Shown: positions 17,502 through 24,898 of the stretch, piece after piece
How positions within the stretch are numbered: the stretch's first letter is position 1
How the letters are laid out: every line of letters starts with the position of its first letter
Made by a program: the position numbers and the translations under genes
DNA from: Planktothrix paucivesiculata PCC 9631
GTDB taxonomy: Bacteria > Cyanobacteriota > Cyanobacteriia > Cyanobacteriales > Microcoleaceae
Length of the DNA: 64,000 nucleotides
Assembly: GCF_900009265.2 (NCBI RefSeq)
Contig: NZ_LR735008.1
Span: 159,758 to 223,757, forward strand
Reading direction: 5' to 3'
The notes under the pieces: model-generated
What the model was told of the DNA's origin: nothing
Database searches by the model: none
Seen by the model: the letters and a program-made list of their open reading frames with translations, nothing else

Positions 17502-18164
17502 TTAGAGGTCTACGGGATGTTGTCCATAATAGGGTAGAGCTTCTGACCAGTGGGGTTGTTTTCCTGATTTCCAATGTAAATACCCTAGTTCTAATAACTG
17601 GAGGGCGGTTTCTCCTAACCCTGATTCTATCTGCACCCGATGATAAGGACTGTCCCAAGAAGCTAAGGTTTTTTCCCATAGTTCAGGGGACATAACTCTA
17701 TCAGTTAAGAGGGGAACTAAACTAAAATCACTGGGTTTATTTTTACCATAAATTGCCACAAAAAGTTGACCTCTTTGCGCCCGCATTTCTAAGGCAATTA
17801 CTGAATTTTTATCTTGATTTTGTATCAAGTGAAACTGTTCTTTTTGGGCGATCGCTGCTAAACTAGAAATCGCAAAAACAGGAATATTTAACCCTTGGGC
17901 TAAGGTGCGGGCTGTTACGACCCCAATCCGTGTTCCGGTGAAACTTCCTGGCCCTTTAGCCACCGCAATCCATCCCAAATCTGACCAGGTTTGAGGTTGA
18001 ATAAACTCTGACAAATAGGAGTGTAAATGGGTAGATAAATCCCGTCCTAATGCCCAGGATTGACAGCGTTTAACGTCCTGAAAATTACTGATTGCTAATC
18101 CCAAATCAGGACTACTGGTATGGATGGCTAAACCGTAACAGGTTTGGGCGGAAATAGGTGGCAC
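17502..18164 (-). CDS. tsaB: tRNA N6-threonylcarbamoyladenosine synthesis protein TsaB
   Basis: A 220-residue protein of the ASKHA fold. TsaB partners TsaD and TsaE to place t6A37 on ANN-decoding tRNAs. Typical features: an N-terminal strand GLAIHTSSPDLGLAI, the diagnostic GPGSFTGTRIGVVTARTLA near residues 90-110, and AISSLAAIA. The start is GTG 18164. The gene sits 16 bp after the kinase stop and 22 bp before uppP, so the three are probably co-transcribed. Confidence 0.93.
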   Translation of the reverse strand: MPPISAQTCYGLAIHTSSPDLGLAISNFQDVKRCQSWALGRDLSTHLHSYLSEFIQPQTWSDLGWIAVAKGPGSFTGTRIGVVTARTLAQGLNIPVFAISSLAAIAQKEQFHLIQNQDKNSVIALEMRAQRGQLFVAIYGKNKPSDFSLVPLLTDRVMSPELWEKTLASWDSPYHRVQIESGLGETALQLLELGYLHWKSGKQPHWSEALPYYGQHPVDL

Positions 18165-18180
18165 TTTGTTTAAGTTTAGG

Positions 18181-19908
18181 TTAAGAGGAATGACGGGAAA
18201 AGAAAATAGGCATGGACATAAACAAGCCCGCTAAGATTATACCAAAAGATCCCTGCACCCAAATTCTTAAGTCTAACCAGCCAAACACCAAAAACAAAGT
18301 AGTGATTGTGATAAATAGTTGATTGATATTCAAGGGATGGGTACGATTGACCAGATATTTAACCCCCCAAAATCCTCCCGCAATCAATAACGAAATGATC
18401 GGTTTTAAGATAATAATTTTATCAGCAAAAATAAAAACAATCATCGCCACCATTAACCCATCTATCCAAAACTCTCGCCTTTGAATTTGGTTAATCCAAA
18501 ACTGGGGAGATTGGAGTTGGGATAAGAGAGAGAAAACGTTATTATTTTGAAATCTAATAATTTTATTCTTTAATTGTGTTTTTTTATCTACCTTTAACGA
18601 AGATTGCCATTCAGGAACCTCGTTATTGTTCACCCGTCCCAAAAGTTTGACTTTTTCAATCGTATTCAATTGAAAATGAGTTAATTCATAGCCAATTACA
18701 GGCACTAATTGTTTATATTGAATATCTCTGTTTTCATCTCGATTCAAAACAATCGTTAACTGATTTCTTTGGGTTTGATTTACCTGTACTTGAACAATGC
18801 CATAGTCCTCTAAACGTTTTTCAATTGCCTCTTGAATTTGAGTGATTTTATTCTGCGGCGGGATGGGAGGAACTTCCAAAATTTGAGGTATTACTTCGGT
18901 GGAAATAGCGGGGGAAGGAGTGATTAATTCTGGATTTTCTACCAAGGGTTTAAATCCCATTTCAGGATTAATTGTTAATCCCGGCATCGCCCGCACATAA
19001 TCTGGTTTAGGATTAAGCTGTTGCAATATTGCCGAGGCGGAATGGTAACGGTGACGGGTTGCACCCCGCAACATTTTATCTAAAATCTGTCCTAATGAAT
19101 CACTAACCGGAGTTTTCAAATAATCTCGCCAAACCCAATTTCCTTCCGTACTATCAAACAAATCAAAGGGCGTAACATTTGTCAGTAAATGAATACAAGT
19201 CACGCCCAAACTATATAAATCACTGGCAAAAACGGCTTTTCCCATTAATTGTTCCGGGGCGGTATAGGCCGCACTGCCAATCATAGTTCCAGTTTTGGGA
19301 AGCATTCCGCCAGTAACTAATTTAGCTGCTCCAAAATCAACTAAAACTAAATTTCCGGTAGTTTTTTGGTCATCAAATCTACGAATAATATTTTCAGGCT
19401 TAATATCTCTATGAATAACTTTATGCTCTTGAATAAACTGTAAAACTGGTAATAAATCCTTCAAAATAATAATAATTTTTTCTTGATCAAAGGCTCCTTT
19501 TTCTTCCAACTCCTGAGCTAAATTTTTACCTTCTATAAACTCTTGAACTAAATATTGATAGCCGTCTTGTTGAAAATAACCTAAACCCTTGGGAATTTGG
19601 GGATGTTGTCCCAAGGTTTGTAATCGTTCGGCTTCCTGTTGGAAAAGTTCCGTGGATTTTTGTATATTTCTACTTTGGGGAAAAAATTGCTTAATCACAC
19701 AATCAGAGGTTAGGGTTTGACTCTCCTCGACCGCTAAAAATGTGCGCCCAAATCCCCCCTGCCCAATTAATTTTATCCCTCGATAAATAATAGGTTCACC
19801 CTGAACAGACACAGAATTAAGTAACAATTTAGAACCACACTGTTGACAGAACTTGCCATCACCAGGATTCGGTGGATTAGAACAATTTGGATTAAAACAA
19901 TAACTCAT
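18181..19908 (-). CDS. Hanks-type Ser/Thr protein kinase with N-terminal zinc ribbon and C-terminal membrane segments
   Basis: A 575-residue protein. The start (CFNPNCSNPPNPGDGKFCQQ, then CG) gives a four-Cys zinc ribbon common in cyanobacterial kinases. The kinase domain spans about 42-305: Gly loop IGQGGFGRTFLAV, Lys in CVIKQF, catalytic loop HRDIKPENI, DFGAAK, and the activation segment ending AYTAPEQLMGKA. A Pro/Ile-rich linker precedes a region of about 90 residues with mixed charge, then two or three hydrophobic segments from about 480 to the end anchor it in a membrane. All catalytic residues are present. First gene of a likely operon with tsaB and uppP. Substrates unknown. Confidence 0.93.
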   Translation of the reverse strand: MSYCFNPNCSNPPNPGDGKFCQQCGSKLLLNSVSVQGEPIIYRGIKLIGQGGFGRTFLAVEESQTLTSDCVIKQFFPQSRNIQKSTELFQQEAERLQTLGQHPQIPKGLGYFQQDGYQYLVQEFIEGKNLAQELEEKGAFDQEKIIIILKDLLPVLQFIQEHKVIHRDIKPENIIRRFDDQKTTGNLVLVDFGAAKLVTGGMLPKTGTMIGSAAYTAPEQLMGKAVFASDLYSLGVTCIHLLTNVTPFDLFDSTEGNWVWRDYLKTPVSDSLGQILDKMLRGATRHRYHSASAILQQLNPKPDYVRAMPGLTINPEMGFKPLVENPELITPSPAISTEVIPQILEVPPIPPQNKITQIQEAIEKRLEDYGIVQVQVNQTQRNQLTIVLNRDENRDIQYKQLVPVIGYELTHFQLNTIEKVKLLGRVNNNEVPEWQSSLKVDKKTQLKNKIIRFQNNNVFSLLSQLQSPQFWINQIQRREFWIDGLMVAMIVFIFADKIIILKPIISLLIAGGFWGVKYLVNRTHPLNINQLFITITTLFLVFGWLDLRIWVQGSFGIILAGLFMSMPIFFSRHSS

Positions 19909-20013
19909 TTGTTATACGGTGATTTATAAATTATCAGGGTGTGGGAAGAAGCAGGGGGTTGTAAGATGTGAAGCAAAGGTGCAGAGTACAGAGTGTCAAT
20001 TATTTTCTTCTTC

Positions 20014-20062
20014 CCCTGCCTCCCCTGCCTCCCCTGCGGTCACTGAGCCTGTCGAAGTGCCC
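20014..20062. repeat. CCCCTGCCT tandem and CACTGAGCCTGTCGAAGTG palindrome
   Basis: Three copies of CCCCTGC(CT) are followed by an imperfect palindrome CACTGAGCCTGTCGAAGTG. A related form (CACTTCGACTTCGCTCAGT) occurs between secD and secF near 7517. It lies in the ycf34-kinase gap (19909-20085), where I see no gene. Confidence 0.6.
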
Positions 20063-20085
20063 CCTGCTCCCCTTGCCTACCCCAA

Positions 20086-20337
20086 TTACGTTGGAACCAA
20101 TTCCCCGGGTCTTAATTTTGCCCATTTACCGTTTTCTGCTTTAAAACTCAGACATCCGACTACATCCCATTCTATTTCAATATCTTGGTCATTCGGGGTA
20201 CGAATATTGACATTAATGGTGGGTTCGGTGGGTTCAAAGCTGGGATTTTCAGTCAAATGACGTTCTTCATGCTGGGTTTCTACGGCGTGGTAGGTGGTGC
20301 AGTCATCCACATAATAACAATTCACACAAATACACAT
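20086..20337 (-). CDS. ycf34: Ycf34 family protein
   Basis: An 83-residue protein, MCICVNCYYVDDCTTYHAVE followed by TINVNI and EWDVVGCLSF, which matches Ycf34, conserved in cyanobacteria and some algal plastids. The clustered N-terminal cysteines fit the reported Fe-S-binding nature of Synechocystis Ycf34, which is linked to thylakoid or electron-transport function. I chose ATG 20337 because it has GGAG 6 bases upstream and begins at the conserved MCICVNC; the open frame extends 12 codons further upstream without similarity. Confidence 0.9.
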   Translation of the reverse strand: MCICVNCYYVDDCTTYHAVETQHEERHLTENPSFEPTEPTINVNIRTPNDQDIEIEWDVVGCLSFKAENGKWAKLRPGELVPT

Positions 20338-20449
20338 AATTTTCTCCTCTGTATTTGCCCAGGATGGAAACAATTGCCCATCCCTTTGATGTTAATTTAA
20401 CTTAGGTAGCTCTAAACTAGCACGAACTTTTTTGTTGATTTTTATTGCC

Positions 20450-21694
20450 ATGTCTGAAGCTTTACCCGATGTCTTCTCTCCCGCCCGTTGGCCGTTTGAA
20501 CTGAGTCAGTTACCGCAACCCGCCTATTTAGTCGGGGGTGCTGTGCGAGATGGGTTAGTGGGTCGCACCGTTACGGATTTGGATTTGGATTTTGTCCTGT
20601 TACAAGATGCGGTTCAAACAGCACGCACCCTAGCTAAATATTATGGCGCTGGTTTTGTGTTATTGGATGCGGAACGGCAAATTGCCCGGGTTGTATTTAA
20701 AAATATAACGGTTGACTTTGCTCAAGCTGAAGGCAATAGTTTAGAACAGGATTTACGCCGCCGGGATTTTACGGTAAATGCGATCGCTTTTGATCCGTTT
20801 ACACAAACTTTTATTGATCCTAACAAGGGTCAAGAAGATTTACAACGGCGTTTAATTAAAATGATTTCCCCTGAAAATTTACAGGATGATCCGTTACGAT
20901 TGTTAAGGGGATATCGTCAAGCGGCTCAATTAGGATTTGAAATTGAGGCGGAAACAAAGGCTGCTATTCAAGCATTTGCTCCTTTATTAAGTCAGGTTGC
21001 AGTTGAGCGAATTCGCACGGAATTAGTCTATTTATTCAATACTCCTAATGCCACGAATATAATACAAAAATCTTGGGAAGTTGGCTTAATTTCTCCTTGG
21101 TTTCAGAGTGCCAATCAACAGTTTCAGCACTTATCCCAAATGGATTTATCTGCTGAAAACTTAGGAAAAATTTATCCTCAATTATCCCAGGAATTATCCC
21201 GAGGATTGCGAGAAACTTTAAAAATATCGATTTTAGGAATAGCAAAATTAAGTTGTTTATGCAATCAGAATCTAACTTTGGCTGAAGCAGAATTACTAGA
21301 GTTAAAGTTTAGTAAAATAGAGTTAAAAAGTGTTTTAGCAATTCTCAAGGGTTTATCTCAAATCAATCTATTGAAAACCAAAGATTTATCTTTAAGAGAA
21401 CAATATTTTTTATTCCAAGGGTTAGGAATCTTATTCCCTGCTGTAATTGTGAGAGCGATGGCGGCTGGGTTTTCCCTAGAAACTCTTTCTCCTTTAATTA
21501 ATCGTTATTTGAATCCCAATGATCCCATCGCCTATCCTCAATTATTATTAACCGGAAATGAATTGATGGAAGCATTAAAACTCCGTCCGAGTCCCAAAAT
21601 TGGAGAACTCCTATTAGAAATTCAGTTAGGACAAATTGAAGGAAAAATTACCACAATTGAACAAGCGATCGCTTATGCTCAACAATTATTATAA
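20450..21694 (+). CDS. cca: tRNA nucleotidyltransferase / poly(A) polymerase family (CCA-adding)
   Basis: A 414-residue class II nucleotidyltransferase. It has LVGGAVRDGLVGRTVTDLDLDFVL with the catalytic DxD, then LEQDLRRRDFTVNAIAFDPF and the head-domain motif DDPLRLLRGYRQAAQLGF, followed by a helical body and tail. It builds or repairs the 3' CCA end of tRNAs; A-adding or CC-adding specialisation cannot be excluded from sequence by eye. The start at ATG 20450 is preferred over an upstream TTG (20432) because it begins just before the conserved region. Confidence 0.88.
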   Translation: MSEALPDVFSPARWPFELSQLPQPAYLVGGAVRDGLVGRTVTDLDLDFVLLQDAVQTARTLAKYYGAGFVLLDAERQIARVVFKNITVDFAQAEGNSLEQDLRRRDFTVNAIAFDPFTQTFIDPNKGQEDLQRRLIKMISPENLQDDPLRLLRGYRQAAQLGFEIEAETKAAIQAFAPLLSQVAVERIRTELVYLFNTPNATNIIQKSWEVGLISPWFQSANQQFQHLSQMDLSAENLGKIYPQLSQELSRGLRETLKISILGIAKLSCLCNQNLTLAEAELLELKFSKIELKSVLAILKGLSQINLLKTKDLSLREQYFLFQGLGILFPAVIVRAMAAGFSLETLSPLINRYLNPNDPIAYPQLLLTGNELMEALKLRPSPKIGELLLEIQLGQIEGKITTIEQAIAYAQQLL

Positions 21695-21721
21695 TCAAGT
21701 TCGGTTCCCGAGTGGATAATA

Positions 21722-22432
21722 TTAACCCGGACTATAGATTTCCATAAAAGTCATGAATTCTTGAATAACTTCTAATTGCACTTGATTTAAAATATTAAAA
21801 TTGGGGCGATAATACTCATCTTGAGTATTAAAAATACGCTCCAGAACATAAAGAGTAGAGTCAAAAGACGCCGAAGTTGTATGCTCATAATTTTTCAGAC
21901 ACCAAATCATATAAGCTGGAATATAATGTCTGAATCCTTTTGCATCTAAAAAGGAAAAAGCCTCATAAAAATCTTCAATCCAGCTATCAGGAATATCTAA
22001 CCAATGAATATGACAATCAATAATTCTAGCGTTTTCCGTATCTGTATAATCATCCAGGGCGCGAGCTTCATGGAGCGTAATTCCATCTTCTAGCTGTACC
22101 TCTAAAAATGCTGCTCTAATTTTTTCAATTAATAATAAAGCCTCTCTTTTTGCCCTAACCTCTATCGGTTCCCAATTCGGGTTTCTAACCTCGTCAACCG
22201 TAGGCGATCGCACATCCTTTAACCATTCTAGTTTACAAGATCCAAACTCTAAAAAATTCTTTTGAGCCTGACGTAAACTGACTTGATTAGAACCCGTCCA
22301 AACACTCCAATTATTCATGTCCTCATTATCCTCCCAAAAACAAATCGGACAGATGAGATAAGTCCCTGGAGGTTCTTCTATTAGGGTTAAATAGCCACAA
22401 CAGCGACAAGGATAAATTTTTTGAGGTTCCAT
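21722..22432 (-). CDS. CPCC-type cysteine-rich protein with C-terminal DUF6714-like region
   Basis: A 236-residue protein. Residues 1-90 are a cysteine-rich CPCC-like domain (YPCRCCGYLTL, then ICPICFWEDN and a motif RQAQKNFLEFG) with two CxxC-type pairs likely to bind zinc. Residues about 115-236 resemble a DUF6714-like segment (ALDDYTDTENARII, FLDAKGFRHYIPAYMIWCL). Both modules are commonly seen near polymorphic toxin and immunity genes as I recall. It lies in a minus-strand cluster downstream of a decayed deaminase toxin, but a hairpin separates it from the 298-residue gene. Function unproven. Confidence 0.7.
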   Translation of the reverse strand: MEPQKIYPCRCCGYLTLIEEPPGTYLICPICFWEDNEDMNNWSVWTGSNQVSLRQAQKNFLEFGSCKLEWLKDVRSPTVDEVRNPNWEPIEVRAKREALLLIEKIRAAFLEVQLEDGITLHEARALDDYTDTENARIIDCHIHWLDIPDSWIEDFYEAFSFLDAKGFRHYIPAYMIWCLKNYEHTTSASFDSTLYVLERIFNTQDEYYRPNFNILNQVQLEVIQEFMTFMEIYSPG

Positions 22433-22474
22433 ATTAATACTGAATTAATCTTATCAAAAACAATCCTAAAATCA

Positions 22475-22492
22475 AACCCGCTCGGGCGGGTT
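22475..22492 (-). terminator. Rho-independent-like terminator for the 298-residue gene
   Basis: AACCCGC-TCGG-GCGGGTT forms a perfect 7-bp stem. On the minus strand it is followed by TTTGATTTT, a T-rich tract. It lies about 80 bp past the stop of the gene ending at 22574 and before the start of the next minus-strand gene at 22432. Confidence 0.6.
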
Positions 22493-22501
22493 GTATGGGT
22501 A

Positions 22502-22573
22502 TTAGGGAGTAGAACTAGAAGTAACAGAAGCCGATGAAGGATTAGGATTAACCGATGGAATTGTAGCAGGTAA
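22502..22573 (-). other. In-frame Pro/Ser/Thr-rich tail beyond a stop codon
   Basis: Directly after the TAA (22574-22576) of the 298-residue gene, the same frame stays open for 23 codons to a second TAA at 22502-22504. It reads LPATIPSVNPNPSSASVTSS and three more residues. The low-complexity P/S/T/N composition is typical of a real protein tail, so the first stop may be a recent nonsense mutation, or a readthrough site. Confidence 0.45.
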
Positions 22574-23470
22574 TTAAGATTTTACAGAGTCTTGAGCTTG
22601 TAAAATTACCTTCCGGGCAACGGTTTGAATCCCCGTATGTTGATAATAATTCGTGCTTTGATCAATAAATGCCGCGACAAAATCTAAATTATCATCCGCT
22701 ATTTGAATAGAATTTCCCAAAGCATTAAAAATTGATTCGGGTGTAATTCCGGTTTTGGTCACTAGATTATTAATCCAACCTTGAACCGCATTAAATCCTT
22801 GATTGATAAAACCCAATTTATCCGAGGGCGTACCCCCAGGAATAAAATTACTCAGGGATGAAAATACCGGATTTTGTGTTAGAATATTGGTATCTGCTTG
22901 AGCCATCGTTTGATGAATTTTACTCAAGAAGTTAGGGCCTAAAGGTAACATTCCATCCAAACAAACTAAAGCCACCATCCGCATTAAAGCGGCATCTTGA
23001 TAATTATTATTCAGGGCTTTAACAAATTCTTGGGGGTTGGGTTGGGGAATGCCATTTAACTTGCAAAAAGCAACAATTTCCCCCGCAATTTTCAAGGCTA
23101 AATCAAAGCTTTGGAGCATTTCAGGTTTAGGCGTAATACTGCTTAAAATAGACAGAAAGCTGATTTTTTCTCCTATTTTATTGGCTAAGGCTGCCGTTCC
23201 GATTGCCACATCCGCCGTATCAATGGTTTGATAAATTTGAACCGCCGATTGATAGCCATATTTGGGATCATGATACAAGACCACAGCCCGATCTCGAATT
23301 CTTTGGATCACTTGAGCATCTGTTTCTCCGGTAATTGTTTGGATACTATTTTCAAATCCCACTAAATTCGTCCACTGTCCCGGCATTAAATAATCAATAG
23401 CATTCAAGACTTTCACCGTAATATTATCGGCGGGAAGTTCATCAACCAACTGTACAATGGATTTATCCAT
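22574..23470 (-). CDS. Hypothetical helical protein, 298 residues
   Basis: No family recognised. It is a soluble, mostly alpha-helical protein with no signal peptide or membrane segment. Noticeable stretches are TGETDAQVIQRIRDRAVVLY, LKIAGEIVAFCKLNGIPQPN and a C-terminal FVAAFIDQSTNYYQHTGIQT. ATG 23470 follows an AT-rich region with a plausible promoter at 23504-23531. It lies between the candidate immunity gene (23580-24308) and a terminator hairpin (22475-22492). An in-frame extension follows its stop. Its place in a toxin/immunity-type cluster is suggestive only. Confidence 0.65.
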   Translation of the reverse strand: MDKSIVQLVDELPADNITVKVLNAIDYLMPGQWTNLVGFENSIQTITGETDAQVIQRIRDRAVVLYHDPKYGYQSAVQIYQTIDTADVAIGTAALANKIGEKISFLSILSSITPKPEMLQSFDLALKIAGEIVAFCKLNGIPQPNPQEFVKALNNNYQDAALMRMVALVCLDGMLPLGPNFLSKIHQTMAQADTNILTQNPVFSSLSNFIPGGTPSDKLGFINQGFNAVQGWINNLVTKTGITPESIFNALGNSIQIADDNLDFVAAFIDQSTNYYQHTGIQTVARKVILQAQDSVKS

Positions 23471-23503
23471 AAATTCAGAGTTTTAATTTTCTATTTTTCT
23501 TCT

Positions 23504-23531
23504 ATAATATTATTTTATTCTTATCGGACAA
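23504..23531 (-). promoter_or_regulatory. Candidate sigma-70-type promoter for the 298-residue gene
   Basis: On the minus strand, TTGTCC (23531-23526) and TATTAT (23509-23504) are separated by 16 bp, and the ATG lies about 35 bp downstream at 23470. Surrounding DNA is very AT-rich, which raises the chance of accidental matches. Confidence 0.4.
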
Positions 23532-23579
23532 TTAGGAATTCTTTATAAAAATTTAAAATTAAGCGATCGCCCATTTTTA

Positions 23580-24308
23580 TTAAAATAAAAAATCTTTACC
23601 CCTATTTTCCCTTGTCATCTGATCTTGATTAATTAACCGATCCACTCCATAGAAAGATTTTAGAGGTGATAAATTCCAACTTGCAGGAACAACCTCCAGC
23701 AGCCACCAATCAAATAAATCTCGTCTTCCCTCCGAACCGGGAAAAATTGCATAACCTTCTAAACAATCCTCTAAAATTTCTAGTAAGGCTTCTTTGGCTT
23801 GGTCATAATCAAAAACACGAATTGCATTCTGAAAAACATCAATCGCCTCATAAATCACTTGAAAACTAACAACTTCTGGATAAGGTAAAGATTCATAGTG
23901 TTCTATAACTTTATTGTACCAATCATTAATTAAATTATTTTTATATTTTTTATCAATTGTGTTAATGTTGTCAGAATTGATTATAAATAACTCCAAAGAA
24001 GTTATAATATCTTTTGTTAAAGAATCATTAGGATAGTAGTATTCTAATGTGGGTTCTACTGCCATAGTTAAAATTAATGTCATCCAGAGATAACGAAGAT
24101 GGCAGATTGTGGAATTACCAACTTTAAACCCTTCTAATACTTGATTTAAAACATCAGAAAGTGGAACTGTACTATTAGTTTCAGACTCATAAAGCTCTGG
24201 ATAATGTTCTTGTTGAATTTGATTCAGTAAATCTTTAAAATCATCAGTCATAGGATTGATGAAAGAGGTTTTGATCTGATGATTGATTTGATTTGATCTT
24301 AATTTCAT
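23580..24308 (-). CDS. Candidate immunity protein for the adjacent deaminase toxin
   Basis: A 242-residue, acidic, probably helical soluble protein without a family I can name. The ATG at 24308 has AAGGAAG about 8 bases upstream and is preferred over an in-frame start 15 codons earlier, which would overlap the toxin stop. The C-terminal part (LLEILEDCLEGYAIFPGSEG, then DLFDWWLLEVVPASW) looks conserved in character. It starts 21 bp downstream of the decayed deaminase toxin tip, the position immunity genes occupy in polymorphic toxin loci. The immunity role is inferred from position only. Confidence 0.6.
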   Translation of the reverse strand: MKLRSNQINHQIKTSFINPMTDDFKDLLNQIQQEHYPELYESETNSTVPLSDVLNQVLEGFKVGNSTICHLRYLWMTLILTMAVEPTLEYYYPNDSLTKDIITSLELFIINSDNINTIDKKYKNNLINDWYNKVIEHYESLPYPEVVSFQVIYEAIDVFQNAIRVFDYDQAKEALLEILEDCLEGYAIFPGSEGRRDLFDWWLLEVVPASWNLSPLKSFYGVDRLINQDQMTRENRGKDFLF

Positions 24309-24328
24309 GAAGATTCTTCCTTTAATGC

Positions 24329-24755
24329 TCAGGGTGGATAAGGTAATTCCCAAAAAAGTTCAACCGTGATATTAGGAAACTTATCCTTAAATTGATTGAT
24401 AATAGAGTTGCAACTTTCACAGGGTTGAAGTTCAGTGTAAAGATAGAGATTCCCTGAAATTGTTAGCTCAAAAAACATTTCAAGTGGTGCTGCAATCATA
24501 GATAATACTTTGTATTCAGCATCCGTATCCATTATAAGTTGAGTACGAGAGTCAATTGTAGGTTCAAATTGTCTTAGGTAGAGGGAGCGAAATCGGACGC
24601 TCTCTTGATGTAGCTCCCGCACCCAAGGATGTACCATTATGGAGATGTAATTCAGCAACAGCAACATTGCCTTTACGAATCGGTTTTTTAATGTATCTTT
24701 CTCGAATGTACCTCGCATCTTTTTGCAACTGCTCCTTGTTCAGACGACTAACTCC
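24329..24755 (-). pseudogene. Frameshifted C-terminal deaminase domain of a polymorphic toxin
   Basis: Two overlapping frames together encode one domain. The upstream frame (24755 to about 24572) reads ERYIKKPIRKGNVAVAELHL, NGTSLGAGATSRERPISLPL, then hits TGA. The downstream frame takes over near 24571-24580 with QFEPTIDSRTQLIMDTDAEY and ends LYTELQPCESCNSIINQFKD, then FPNITVELFWELP. A D-A-E motif and a PCxSC motif are the two zinc-site elements of the cytidine-deaminase fold, and the NVAVAEL...TELQPCESC...QFxxxFPNI pattern fits the BURPS668_1122-type toxin deaminases. A stop at 24756-24758 closes the upstream side, so the toxin's delivery part is gone. A 129-residue protein could still be made from ATG 24718, but its first 49 residues are out of the ancestral frame. 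Confidence 0.72.
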
Positions 24756-24898
24756 TTATAGAACCTTTTTTGTGTTCTTATTAGTTAATCATATTAGGAT
24801 TCATAATAAATATCTCTGACAAGGAATTACAACTGATATTGACTCCTGACGCCACTAATATATTAAAATTATAATATATTCTGCCAATTTCTGAACCC

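Noticed and set aside
24719..24898. Riboswitch, T-box or leader peptide upstream of ilvA
   Set aside because: No T-box core, branched-chain codon run or terminator/antiterminator pair is visible; part of the region belongs to the opposite-strand toxin remnant.
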